Part shown: piece after piece, positions 1-8,438 of the stretch
Layout of the letters: the number at the start of each line of letters is the position of its first letter
Position numbering within the stretch: the stretch's first letter is position 1
Program-made: the position numbers and the translations under genes
The notes under the pieces: generated by a model
Told to the model about the DNA's origin: nothing
What the model saw: only the letters and a program-made list of their open reading frames with translations
Database searches by the model: none
From: CAYZJD01 sp964478455
GTDB lineage: Bacteria; Acidobacteriota; Terriglobia; Bryobacterales; Bryobacteraceae
Length of the DNA: 25,823 nt
Assembly: GCA_964478455.1 (NCBI GenBank)
Contig: CAYZJD010000014.1
Location: 1-25,823 of the forward strand
Direction: 5' to 3'

Positions 1-71
1 TCGAGCAGGCGTCGATTCCCTTCGATCACGTCGTTGAGGGCAGCTACTCCCTGAAGATCACGGTGAAATAA
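1..71 (+). CDS. C-terminal end of an unidentified protein (partial)
   Basis: An open frame enters from the left edge (first full codon at base 3) and ends at a TAA at 69-71. The 22 visible residues end in a short alternating hydrophobic/polar stretch (SYSLKITVK) that looks like a terminal beta strand. That is too little to name a family. The next gene starts 10 bases downstream on the same strand, so the two may be cotranscribed. Confidence 0.6.
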   Translation, partial: EQASIPFDHVVEGSYSLKITVK

Positions 72-81
72 CCACAACCCG

Positions 82-2298
82 ATGCGCAGATTCCTCGCTG
101 TCATGCAGGCCGTTGCCGTCTGTGGCGGCATTGCCGCGGCCGTCGAGACCAAGGTTTGGGAACAGGCCGACTACGCCGCCTTTGAGAAGGGTGAGCGCAA
201 GGGCGTGTCGCTTGGAAGCGATGGCCGCCTCATGCTCGCCCCGCTGTTCAAGGAGGTCCTGGATTCCTCCTCGGCCTACCTCTGGGCCCTGGCGGAGGAC
301 TCGAAAGGAAACCTCTACGCCGGAGGCGGCGGGCCTGGCGGACCCGGCGCGCGGCTGTATATCGTCACGCCGGACGGCAAGAGCCGCGTTCTGGCGGAGC
401 TGGAGGGTCTGGAAATCCACGCCATCGCCATCGATCGGAATGACCGTATCTACGCAGCCACGTCCCCGGACGGGAAGATTTACCGGCTCGGCCCGGACGG
501 CAAGCCGGAGGTCTTCTATGACCCGCGAGTAAAGTACATCTGGGCGCTCGCGTTCAACGGCAAGGGTGATCTGTTTGTGGCCACGGGCGACGGCGGCGCG
601 ATCCACAAGATCGGTCCGGACGGCAAGGGGCTCGTGTTCTATCGCACGGACGAGACGCATGTTCGCTCGCTCGCGGTGGATGCGCGGGGCAACCTGATCG
701 CGGGCACCGAGCCGGGCGGATTGATTCTGCGCATCACGCCCGCCGGGGAAGGCTTCGTTCTGTACCAGGCGCCGAAGCGGGAGGTCACCGCAGTGGCGGT
801 CGGCTCCGATGGCTCGATCTGGGCCGCGGGCGTCGGGAGCAAGCAGCCGGCCGCGCCAGGCGCTCCCCCTCCGCCGCCCTCGCCGCCAAAGCCAGCCGAG
901 CCGGCCCAGACGACGCTCAACCCCCAGGCCCCGGGCGCGCAGGCCGGACAGCGGCCGCAGCCGCCTCCGCCGAGTCTTGCACCGGCGCCGGCTGTTATCA
1001 CGGGCGGATCGGAGGTCTACCGCATCGACGCCGAGGGATTCGCCCGCAGAATCTGGAATCACAACGAAGACATCGTCTACGCCATCGGCTTCGATGCCCA
1101 GGGGCGGCCCGTCATCGGAACGGGCAACAAGGGCGCTATTTATCGCTTGGATTCAGATCTCATCTACACCGCGCTTCTGTCCGCTCCACCCACGCAGGTT
1201 ACGGCCTTCGCCGCTGGACGGCAGGGGAAGCTTTACGCCGCCACAGGGAACAGCGGCAGGGTGTACCAGATCGGCCCGGGCTTGGAGAAGCAGGGTTTTC
1301 TGGAAAGCGAGCTGTTCGACGCCACCTTGTTCTCCCGCTGGGGCCGCCTGTCGTGGCGGGCGAAAGCTAACGGCGGCGCCGTCCGGTTCGAGACTCGCAG
1401 CGGCAACCTTGATCGCCCCCAGAGAGACTGGAGCCCGTGGGCGGTAGCGCCGGCCGAAGGCGACAGCGGCCGCATCCAGTCGCCCGCGGCCCGGTTTTTG
1501 CAATGGAAGGTGACGATAACCGCCTCGGCGGACGGCAAGTCGCCCGAGGTCGAATCGGTTCAGGCCGCCTACTTGCCGAAGAACGTCGCGCCGCTCGTCG
1601 AGGTCATCGAGATTACGCCGCCCAACTACAGATTTCCCCAGCAATCCCTCACCTTGACGCCGTCGCAGACGATCACGCTTCAGCCGCTCAGCCGGGGCAA
1701 GAAGGCTCCGCCACCGGTACCGGTTACGTCCGGCGGCGCCGTCTCCATGCAGTACGAAAAAGGTCAGATCGGCGCGCGCTGGGAAGCCAGCGACCTCAAC
1801 GGCGACACGCTCACGCACAAGGTGGAGATCCGCGGCGTGAATGAATCGGTCTGGAAGCTGCTCAAGGACAAGCTGAAGGACAAGCAGTTGAGCTGGGATT
1901 CGACCGCATTCCCGGACGGGCTTCACCAGTTACGGGTGACATCCTCCGACTCACCCGACAATCCGCCGGACCAGGCCTTGAGCAGTTCGCTGGTCAGCGA
2001 GCCCTTTCTGATCGACAACACGGCGCCGGAGATCCTTGGCCTGGCTGCAACCACGGCCAGCAACAAACTCGTTGTCATGTGGAAGTCAAAAGACGGGGAC
2101 TCCGTGCTTCAGAAGGCGGAATATTCAGTGAACGGAGGCGAGTGGACGCTCGTCGAGCCGGCCGGCGCTCTTTCGGACTCGCGCGAGCATGAATACCGCC
2201 TCGAACTGGAGCGTCCGGCGGCCGGCGAGGTCACCATCGCCGTGCGCGCAACGGACGAATTCGACAACCAGTCCGTCCAAAAAGTAGTGGTCCGGTAG
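82..2298 (+). CDS. Secreted beta-propeller protein with proline-rich insert and C-terminal beta domains
   Basis: The 738-residue protein has an N-terminal hydrophobic leader (about residues 1-21, ending AAAVE), so it is probably exported. Residues about 62-402 hold around seven repeats of the pattern 'hydrophobic-Ala-hydrophobic, DxxG, lY/fAxT, GxIYRI, PDG', as in NHL, SMP-30 or ligand-binding-sensor propellers. Between the fifth and sixth blades, about residues 257-305 form a low-complexity Pro/Ala/Gln insert. Residues about 415-500 include an 'RFLQW' strand followed by 'SPEV', and about 565-735 look like fibronectin-like beta sandwiches (DLNGDTL; DNTAPEI). No enzymatic residues were recognised; a binding or scaffolding role is inference. 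The ATG at 82 has no clear ribosome binding site; an ATG at 103 would still leave a leader. Confidence 0.8.
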   Translation: MRRFLAVMQAVAVCGGIAAAVETKVWEQADYAAFEKGERKGVSLGSDGRLMLAPLFKEVLDSSSAYLWALAEDSKGNLYAGGGGPGGPGARLYIVTPDGKSRVLAELEGLEIHAIAIDRNDRIYAATSPDGKIYRLGPDGKPEVFYDPRVKYIWALAFNGKGDLFVATGDGGAIHKIGPDGKGLVFYRTDETHVRSLAVDARGNLIAGTEPGGLILRITPAGEGFVLYQAPKREVTAVAVGSDGSIWAAGVGSKQPAAPGAPPPPPSPPKPAEPAQTTLNPQAPGAQAGQRPQPPPPSLAPAPAVITGGSEVYRIDAEGFARRIWNHNEDIVYAIGFDAQGRPVIGTGNKGAIYRLDSDLIYTALLSAPPTQVTAFAAGRQGKLYAATGNSGRVYQIGPGLEKQGFLESELFDATLFSRWGRLSWRAKANGGAVRFETRSGNLDRPQRDWSPWAVAPAEGDSGRIQSPAARFLQWKVTITASADGKSPEVESVQAAYLPKNVAPLVEVIEITPPNYRFPQQSLTLTPSQTITLQPLSRGKKAPPPVPVTSGGAVSMQYEKGQIGARWEASDLNGDTLTHKVEIRGVNESVWKLLKDKLKDKQLSWDSTAFPDGLHQLRVTSSDSPDNPPDQALSSSLVSEPFLIDNTAPEILGLAATTASNKLVVMWKSKDGDSVLQKAEYSVNGGEWTLVEPAGALSDSREHEYRLELERPAAGEVTIAVRATDEFDNQSVQKVVVR

Positions 2299-2330
2299 CG
2301 GACCGGGACTCTTCACGGCCGGAGATCAAC

Positions 2331-3809
2331 ATGCGCAGCCGACAAATCCTCCTCCTCATCCCTCTTGTGCTTGTGAGCGCCTCGCTGGCGGCTCCGCAAC
2401 CAGAAACCAGTGCGATGCTGCCTGCCACTCCCGCCGGCCGCCAGTTCGCCGCCTGGCTCGACATGCTGAACAGCGGTGACGCCGCCGTCTTCCGGCGTTT
2501 CATCTCGGAACGCTTCAGCAAGCAGTTCCTCGGGGAGATCCCCCTCGACGAACACGTGAACATACACACGATGGTTCACAGCGATGCGCCCGGGCTGACC
2601 GCCAGGAAGGTGGAGGATTCCAAGGAGCATGACATCGCAGTGGTCTGCGAATCGCCGCAGTTGGGGTCCTGGTTCCGGGTGCGGATGGAGGTGGAGCCCC
2701 AGACACCCCACGCGATTCGCGGGGTGGGGATCATGGTTATCACCAGGCCGCCTGACCTTGGTCCGCAAGGGAAGTTGAGCGACGCGGAGATCGTCAAGGA
2801 CCTCGAGGAGTTTCTCGACAAGCTCGTCAAGACGGGCCGGTTCTCCGGTGCAGTGATGGTCGCGCGCGACGGCAAGCCCCTCTTCCGCAGGGCGTATGGC
2901 CTCGCCGAGCGCAGCTTTCAGGTTCCGAACCGGGTGGACACGAAGTTCAACCTCGGCTCGATGAACAAGATGTTCACCGCCGTGGCCGCAGCGCAGCTTG
3001 TCGAACAGGGCAAGATGGCGTTCAGCGACACCGTTGGCAAGCACCTGCCGGACTGGCCAAACAAGGCTGTCGCGGAGAAGGTGACGATTCATCACTTGCT
3101 CACGCACACCTCCGGAATGGGCAGCTACTTCAACAAGAAGTACGAAGAAGCGTCCAAGACCCGCTTTCGCGCGGTGCGGGACTACTTTCCTCTGTTCGCT
3201 GACGATCCGCTCGAATTCGAGCCCGGCGCGCGGTTCGGCTACAGCAACTCCGGCTTTATGCTGCTCGGCGCGATCATCGAGAAGGTCTCCGGGCAGGACT
3301 ACTTCGACTACGTTCGCGAGCACATCTACAAACCGGCCGGGATGGTCAATACCGATGCTTTCGAGACGGACCGGGTCACGCCGAACCTCGCCACCGGCTA
3401 CACGCGCATGGGGCCGGACGGCAAGCCCGACCCGGGCGGCTGGCGGAACAACCTTTTCCTGCACGTGGTCAAGGGCGGGCCGGCCGGCGGCGGCTTCTCG
3501 ACCGTGGAGGATCTCGTCCAGTTCGCCGAGGCTCTGCGCGGCAACAAGCTCCTGAGCCGAGAGATGACGGAGACTGTGCTTACAGGAAAGGTGGACACGG
3601 GCAGGGGCGAAGGAAGGTATGCCTACGGCTTCCTCGACGAGCGGGCCGGCGGCGAGCGGATTGCCGGGCACGGCGGCGGATTTCCCGGCATCAGCGCGCA
3701 ACTCGATATCTACCTCGACCAGGGAGTGGCCGTCGCCGTTCTCTCTAATGTCGATCAGGGAGCGCAACGCGTCAGCATGCGTCTGCGCGACCTGCTCACC
3801 CGGAAGTGA
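2331..3809 (+). CDS. Secreted serine hydrolase, class C beta-lactamase/penicillin-binding fold
   Basis: The 492-residue protein has a signal peptide (about 1-21, ending SLAA). Residues about 33-140 form an extra N-terminal domain of NTF2-like character ('AAWLDMLNSGDAAVFRRF'). Residues about 155-490 match the beta-lactamase superfamily (PF00144). The catalytic SxxK is S210-M-N-K213, the YxN motif is Y304-S-N306, and the KTG-equivalent is H447-G-G449. The conserved 'LLTHTSGM' is at 256-263. All three active-site motifs are intact, so it should be an active esterase, peptidase or DD-peptidase-like enzyme in the periplasm; the substrate cannot be told. GGAG lies 6 bases before the ATG. It lies 32 bases after the propeller gene on the same strand. 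Confidence 0.9.
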   Translation: MRSRQILLLIPLVLVSASLAAPQPETSAMLPATPAGRQFAAWLDMLNSGDAAVFRRFISERFSKQFLGEIPLDEHVNIHTMVHSDAPGLTARKVEDSKEHDIAVVCESPQLGSWFRVRMEVEPQTPHAIRGVGIMVITRPPDLGPQGKLSDAEIVKDLEEFLDKLVKTGRFSGAVMVARDGKPLFRRAYGLAERSFQVPNRVDTKFNLGSMNKMFTAVAAAQLVEQGKMAFSDTVGKHLPDWPNKAVAEKVTIHHLLTHTSGMGSYFNKKYEEASKTRFRAVRDYFPLFADDPLEFEPGARFGYSNSGFMLLGAIIEKVSGQDYFDYVREHIYKPAGMVNTDAFETDRVTPNLATGYTRMGPDGKPDPGGWRNNLFLHVVKGGPAGGGFSTVEDLVQFAEALRGNKLLSREMTETVLTGKVDTGRGEGRYAYGFLDERAGGERIAGHGGGFPGISAQLDIYLDQGVAVAVLSNVDQGAQRVSMRLRDLLTRK

Positions 3810-3817
3810 ACTCCCTG

Positions 3818-3835
3818 TTGAGCCTTACGGCTTGA
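3818..3835. other. Short inverted repeat between convergent genes
   Basis: TTGAGCC and GGCTTGA pair around a TTAC loop (7 bp, two of them G-T wobbles). It lies between the convergent serine hydrolase and TlpA-like genes and includes the latter's stop codon. There is no following T-tract on either strand, so a bidirectional terminator role is only possible. Confidence 0.25.
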
Positions 3836-4742
3836 CCAGCGCCGCCACCTTCGGCGCCAGTTCCTCGGCGCTCATCTCGCCGGGGTGGTAGAGGCACACG
3901 ATCCCGCGGCGGTCGAGGAGGACCAAGGTCGGCGTCGTGCTGACCCCGTACTCCTTGAAGTTCTCCTCACTGACCGGGGCCGGCACGTCGACAAGGCCCG
4001 CGAAGTGACGCTGCCGGATCTCTTCGATGTATTTCAGCTCTTCTTCCGGTGTCGCGTCTTCGCCGCGCGCCTTGTAGCCGTAGCGCTGTGTCGGCGCGAC
4101 GATCACGAGCCCCCTGGGCGCGAACTCGCTCTTCAGCCGCTCCAGGATAGGCGCCTGGGCCTTGCAGTCACCGCACCAGTGCGCCCAGAAAAACAGCAGC
4201 ACGGGCCTGCCCCGCAGTCCGGCAAGCGGCGATGGACGCGGGCCCAGCCACTCGGCCACCTCGAGCGGCGGCGCGGGCCTGCCTTCCAGGCTGAGCAGGT
4301 GAATGTTCTTCTGGATGCGCGCCCGGATGGACGTGTTCCGGAAACTGGCCAGTTCACGCCGAAGGTACTCGACCGCGCTCGCGCGATCGCCGCGCGCCGC
4401 CATCGCCTGCGCGCGCACTTCGATGGCTGCGCCGAGGGCGAGCGGCAGATGCCGGTCCGCATCCAGCGGGCGCCGCTTCAACACATCCATGACGAGGTTG
4501 TGTATCTCGTCCGCGTAAGCTCCGGCCTTGTCGAGATCACCGGCTTTCAGCACCCCGCGGGCCAGCCAGGAGAACGCCGCCAGGCCCTCGGCCGTCACGC
4601 CGTGCGCCGAGCGGTGTGCTTGAACGAGACGTTCCGCCAGCGGAAGGTCGTTCTTCGCGAGCGCCGCGCGAACGTCGCCGACAATGCCGGCGGCGGCGAG
4701 GGACGGGAAGAGCAGCGCCGCGCAGGCCAGCCGCAGCTTCAA
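3825..4742 (-). CDS. TlpA-like thioredoxin-fold protein, exported
   Basis: The frame is open far upstream, but the upstream part is antisense-shadow sequence. The best start is TTG at 4742, whose bases overlap the TGA of the preceding gene (TTGA). It begins MKLRLACAALLFPSLAAAG, a good signal peptide, and gives 305 residues. Residues about 25-155 are alpha-helical, TPR-like in character. Residues about 158-305 are a thioredoxin/AhpC-TSA domain with the redox pair C190-G-D-C193 in 'WCGDC' and the cis-proline in 'TTPT' at P271. It probably acts in the periplasm as a disulfide reductase or a cytochrome-maturation-type thioredoxin. It is the last gene of the galU unit, and translational coupling to the isomerase is likely. 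Confidence 0.85.
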   Translation of the reverse strand: MKLRLACAALLFPSLAAAGIVGDVRAALAKNDLPLAERLVQAHRSAHGVTAEGLAAFSWLARGVLKAGDLDKAGAYADEIHNLVMDVLKRRPLDADRHLPLALGAAIEVRAQAMAARGDRASAVEYLRRELASFRNTSIRARIQKNIHLLSLEGRPAPPLEVAEWLGPRPSPLAGLRGRPVLLFFWAHWCGDCKAQAPILERLKSEFAPRGLVIVAPTQRYGYKARGEDATPEEELKYIEEIRQRHFAGLVDVPAPVSEENFKEYGVSTTPTLVLLDRRGIVCLYHPGEMSAEELAPKVAALVKP

Positions 4743-5773
4743 AGTCCAAGCAGCTTGTGGCACCACCGGATGCTCTCTTCCAGGTCTTCCTTCTCCCGCG
4801 CGGCTGCCTGCTCCTTCGTCGCGGGCGGCGGGCCCTCGTGCGGCTTGCCCCTTTCCGCCAGCGCCAGAAACCTGGCGAACTCCCAGGCGCGCACGTTGCG
4901 GTACCCGTCCCAGAAGCCCTGATCCCATACCTTGTAGACGCGCGGGCCGTAAACAAGGACTTCGAGCGAGAGCGCGCGCCCAGGACACAGCTCCAGGTAT
5001 TTACGGATGTAGCCCGCGATGTCCACGTTGCCCTCGCCCATCCGCACCCACTTCACCGCCACGCCCTCGGGTACGCGCCACACCGCCGTGTCGCGAACGT
5101 GGCTCGTCAGGACATAGGGGTGAAGAACTTCCAGCGTCAGGTGCGGGTCTTCGAGTGTCCAGAGCGGGTTGCCGGAGTCGATGCAAGCTCCGGTGAAATC
5201 CTTGCCCGCCTCCTCGATGAGCGTTTTCAGTTCCCGCGCTTGCATGTCGCCCGCGTGGTTCTCGATGGCGATCTTGATCCCCGCGTCGAGCGCCCGCGTC
5301 CTGACCGCCTTCAGCACCTTGACGGCGTTCTCGATGTGCCCCTCGATCGGCACCGGTCCCCTGCGGTCCTCGCCGGTCCCGAGGAATGCCCGCACAATCC
5401 GGGCGCCTGCTGTCTGCGCCGCCCGGATCATCCGCTCCAGTTGCTCCTCGGCCGTGCCCTGCGCCGAATCGAACTGCTTCGACGTCGGGCAGATCGAGCG
5501 CATGCCGATCTCCAGTTCGATCCCGAGCTTCTCGGCGTGAGCGCGCACCCGCTTCAGGTGGCTCTCTTCAAGCCCGCCCAGAAAACGAATCTCGGAGAAA
5601 TGGACCGTTTTCGCTTTCCAGCGTGAGCAGTAGTCCAGAAACTCGAAGGGCGTCCAGCCCTGCGAGCGCAGGCTGAACAGGTCGATTCCGAATTCCACTT
5701 CGGCGCCCTCCATGGAAGCGGCGGGCCGCGCCAAGGCCCCCGCGGCACTAGTCAGGAATTCCCGTCGATGCAT
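4739..5773 (-). CDS. Sugar phosphate isomerase/epimerase-like TIM barrel with Tat leader
   Basis: The start is ATG at 5773, giving 344 residues beginning MHRREFLTSAAGALA. This is a twin-arginine motif (RREFL) with a short Ala-rich stretch. The rest is the xylose isomerase-like TIM barrel (PF01261). Candidate metal ligands are E171 ('IAIENH'), D199 ('CIDSGN'), H225 ('TSHVRD') and E271 ('SLEV'). The family isomerises or epimerises sugars or inosose-like compounds; the substrate here is unknown. A Tat leader implies periplasmic action with the metal loaded before export. It starts 7 bases after the epimerase stop and overlaps the TlpA-like start, so it sits in one operon. The C-terminal 30 residues are Glu/Lys-rich. 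Confidence 0.85.
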   Translation of the reverse strand: MHRREFLTSAAGALARPAASMEGAEVEFGIDLFSLRSQGWTPFEFLDYCSRWKAKTVHFSEIRFLGGLEESHLKRVRAHAEKLGIELEIGMRSICPTSKQFDSAQGTAEEQLERMIRAAQTAGARIVRAFLGTGEDRRGPVPIEGHIENAVKVLKAVRTRALDAGIKIAIENHAGDMQARELKTLIEEAGKDFTGACIDSGNPLWTLEDPHLTLEVLHPYVLTSHVRDTAVWRVPEGVAVKWVRMGEGNVDIAGYIRKYLELCPGRALSLEVLVYGPRVYKVWDQGFWDGYRNVRAWEFARFLALAERGKPHEGPPPATKEQAAAREKEDLEESIRWCHKLLGL

Positions 5774-5780
5774 TCCGCTG

Positions 5781-7442
5781 TCAACCCCGCAAGTGTTTTG
5801 CCAGCCACACGACGTACTCGGTGTTTCGACGCCGCGCCTCGCGCAGCAGGTCTTCCGGCAACTCGTCGATCTTTTCCTTGAAGAAGCGCCTGTCGCCGTC
5901 GGGAGAGTCGATATCGCGGCTGCCCACGACGTTGCCGAGCCAAAACACGAGGAAGAGGTTGCCGTCCACGCGCCCGCGCGTGGCATCGCCGAGATAGGAA
6001 CCCTTCCCCAGCTCGATGTACTTTGACGCCAGTTCGCTCTCGGCCCCGAATGCGCCGGCTGCGGCGAAGCGGTTCGCCCGCTCGACCATCCGCTCGTAGA
6101 GCGCCTTCCACGGCGACCCGCCGGGCTGCTCGGACAGCACGTCCAAAAGCTGGAGCTGAAGTTCGCCAGAGATCTTGTAGTTGACCCTTCCGCCCGTCGC
6201 TTCGCCGATGCGCTCCAGCACAACGGCCTGCTTGCCGCTGCCGGAGTGAATACTGAGCGTGCCGTCAAAGCGTCGTGCGACCTCGGCCAGCTCGCGTACG
6301 CGCGCGGCTAACTCTTCAAGCGGCCCTCCGCCGAACCCGGCTTCGACCCGGGACACAAGTTCCGGCCACATCTTGTGATGCACGTAGTCCCTCAGCCCGA
6401 TGCCGGCGGCCGGCCCGCTGTCCATCGCCTCCGGATAGGCCTGCCGCTTCTTGAAGCCGAGATTAGGAGGAACCAGTTGCGCCGGCCGCCCGCGCGCCTT
6501 GAGCCAGTGCATGTAGAACAGCAACTCCTGCGGCGTGGTCAGCGTTTCGGCTTCGTCAAGCGACGGCTCGAAGTCGAAGGCCGCGCCGCGCTTGGCCCGC
6601 CGGATGGCGTCGTACAGCTCCTCGTTGAGCTGCAAGCTGCGGCCGAACTTCACCGCAAGGCATACGATCTCCTCGGGAGACAGCCGGTAGGAACGGGCGC
6701 CCGTGTCGAAGGGACGCGAAAACTCGTCCAGCACCCAGGCCCGCTCTCCGGCGGAAAGCAGCGACTCGAACCGCGAGACAACCTCGGGGTAGCTCCAAGC
6801 GCGCGGATGCCTCGAGTCCGCCCGAAGCTCGAACAACCGCGAAGTGTCGGTGGTGAACTTTGTGTACCCAGCCGCCTGGGCGATCGCTTCCTTGGCCGCC
6901 TCCACGGAACGGCTGACCGCGTCCGGCGTGTCTCCGGTGATGATGAAGTGATCCGCCTCGGCGTTGTACCCCTCGCGCCAGCCCGCGCGCACGGCCGCCC
7001 ACAAGCCCGCGTGGTAGAGATGGCGGATCGAGACGCGCGTGTGCCCGGGTGCAACCGGGTCCTCTCCGTCGCGCGCTGCGAGCGCTTCGTCCGTTGTCAT
7101 CTCGCGCGTAGCCGAGAGCTGCGGCGTCGAGGCCATGTTCACGCCAGTGGCGTCGAGGATGCGACGGTAGGCCTCGAACACCGCCGGCAGGCTGATTTCC
7201 GGGTGGCGATTGCCGGCAGCGATAGCGGGCCGGTCGCCCTGTGGCCGCGGCAGGAACGCCCGGTCCACTTGCTCGACGAAAGCGCGGATGTTGGAGTAAT
7301 CCGTGGAAGCAAACGGGACCAACCAGGTGGTCTCCTCACGGCGGACCACGCCTGCGAACAGTCCCTCCGGCGGCGGCCCCGCCGTCCACAGCAACACGGT
7401 GCGGCCGGCTTCCTCCGCGAAAACCGGTGACAGGCTACACAA
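5781..7442 (-). CDS. Tagaturonate epimerase-family protein (UxaE-like)
   Basis: The 553 residues begin at a TTG (7442) with GGGAG upstream. From memory of the Thermotoga UxaE sequence, matching segments are 'EGYNAEADHF' (158-166), 'GYTKFTTDTS' (192-201), 'FDFEPSLDEAETLTTP' (289-304), 'LSIHSGS' (396-402) and 'EATGG' (414-418). UxaE interconverts tagaturonate and fructuronate by C4 epimerisation in galacturonate breakdown. Here the recalled HSGSDK motif reads HSGSGK, and an extra segment with PNLGFKK lies at about 326-332, so the substrate may differ. No other hexuronate pathway gene is visible nearby. The gene starts 21 bases after galU and is followed 7 bases later by a sugar isomerase-like gene, which supports a carbohydrate role. 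The start is uncertain. Confidence 0.8.
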   Translation of the reverse strand: MCSLSPVFAEEAGRTVLLWTAGPPPEGLFAGVVRREETTWLVPFASTDYSNIRAFVEQVDRAFLPRPQGDRPAIAAGNRHPEISLPAVFEAYRRILDATGVNMASTPQLSATREMTTDEALAARDGEDPVAPGHTRVSIRHLYHAGLWAAVRAGWREGYNAEADHFIITGDTPDAVSRSVEAAKEAIAQAAGYTKFTTDTSRLFELRADSRHPRAWSYPEVVSRFESLLSAGERAWVLDEFSRPFDTGARSYRLSPEEIVCLAVKFGRSLQLNEELYDAIRRAKRGAAFDFEPSLDEAETLTTPQELLFYMHWLKARGRPAQLVPPNLGFKKRQAYPEAMDSGPAAGIGLRDYVHHKMWPELVSRVEAGFGGGPLEELAARVRELAEVARRFDGTLSIHSGSGKQAVVLERIGEATGGRVNYKISGELQLQLLDVLSEQPGGSPWKALYERMVERANRFAAAGAFGAESELASKYIELGKGSYLGDATRGRVDGNLFLVFWLGNVVGSRDIDSPDGDRRFFKEKIDELPEDLLREARRRNTEYVVWLAKHLRG

Positions 7443-7463
7443 TTCCCAATTTCTCCCGACCGG

Positions 7464-8351
7464 CTACAGGTTGAGGCTTCTCAAGTACTCGCGCAACGGC
7501 CCGCCGAGATCCGGCCGGCGCAGCGCGAATTCCACCGTCGCTTGCAGGAAGCCCAGCTTGTCTCCAGCGTCGTAACGCTTGCCCCGGAAGCGGCAGCCGT
7601 AGATGGGCCGTTTGGCCAGAAGATGGCGCAGGCCGTCGGTCAACTGGATCTCGCCGCCGCGGCCCGGACCGGCGGCCTCGATCGAATCGAAGATCTCCTG
7701 CGTGAGAACATAGCGGCCGATGATGGCGAGGTTCGAAGGCGCCTCCGCCGCTTTCGGTTTCTCCACCAGGTCGTGAATGCGGTACACACGGTCCGTCTCG
7801 CCGTTGTGAGCGACCGGCTCCGCCTTGACGATCCCGTAGGCTTCGATCTGCTCCGGCGGCACTTCCATCAGCGCCACCACCGGCGATCCGTAGTATTCGT
7901 ACACGTCCAGCAGTTGCCGCAGGCAGGGCACCTCGGCGTCGATCACATCGTCGGAGAGCACCACCGCCAAAGGCTCAGGGCCCACCAGGTCCCTGGCGCG
8001 CAGCACCGCATGGCCGAGTCCCAGCGCTTCCTTCTGCCGCACGTAAGCGACATCGATCATGTCGGAGATGCTGCGCACCGCCGCCAGCAGATCGCTCTTC
8101 TTGCGCGACTCCAGCAAGTGCTCCAGCTCGAAGCTGACATCGAAGTGGTCCTCGATCGCGCTCTTGCCGCGCCCGGTGACGATGATGATGTTCTGAATGC
8201 CGGAAGCGACCGCTTCCTCGACGCCGTACTGGATCAGCGGCTTGTCCACCAGCGGCAGCATCTCCTTCGGCTGGGCCTTGGTCGCGGGGAGAAACCGCGT
8301 CCCCAGCCCGGCCGCTGGAAAGACCGCCTTGCGCACTTTCGGGATCATCAC
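7464..8351 (-). CDS. galU: UTP--glucose-1-phosphate uridylyltransferase
   Basis: The 295 residues match the full length of bacterial GalU. The nucleotide-binding signature G15-L-G-T-R-F-L-P-A-T-K25 is followed by 'PKEMLPLVDKPLIQYGVEEA'. Further family marks are 'GRGKSAIEDHFD', 'LGHAVLRA', 'VVLSDDVID' and 'GGEIQLTDGL'. The enzyme makes UDP-glucose from UTP and glucose-1-phosphate in the cytoplasm, for glycan and exopolysaccharide synthesis. Two adjacent ATG codons (8351 and 8348) could start it. It is the first gene of a four-gene minus-strand unit. The 87 bases before it, up to the cytochrome c stop, may hold its promoter, but no clear promoter boxes were seen. Confidence 0.95.
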   Translation of the reverse strand: MMIPKVRKAVFPAAGLGTRFLPATKAQPKEMLPLVDKPLIQYGVEEAVASGIQNIIIVTGRGKSAIEDHFDVSFELEHLLESRKKSDLLAAVRSISDMIDVAYVRQKEALGLGHAVLRARDLVGPEPLAVVLSDDVIDAEVPCLRQLLDVYEYYGSPVVALMEVPPEQIEAYGIVKAEPVAHNGETDRVYRIHDLVEKPKAAEAPSNLAIIGRYVLTQEIFDSIEAAGPGRGGEIQLTDGLRHLLAKRPIYGCRFRGKRYDAGDKLGFLQATVEFALRRPDLGGPLREYLRSLNL

Positions 8352-8438
8352 GTCTATTGTATGCGGCGGCGCGCCGGCTCAAGCGGCTGAATTCGTGAAC
8401 AGGCCGTGCCTCTCGGAAGCGCCGGGCGGTCGCCGGCC

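Noticed and set aside
113..1447. Arg/Ser/Pro-rich frames overlapping the propeller gene
   Set aside because: They are alternate-frame shadows without ribosome binding sites or domain content.
4743..4988. N-terminal extension of the TlpA-like protein
   Set aside because: It overlaps the isomerase gene, and the TTG at 4742 gives a proper signal peptide.
5774..6268. N-terminal extension of the isomerase-like protein
   Set aside because: It overlaps the UxaE-like gene; the ATG at 5773 begins a Tat leader.
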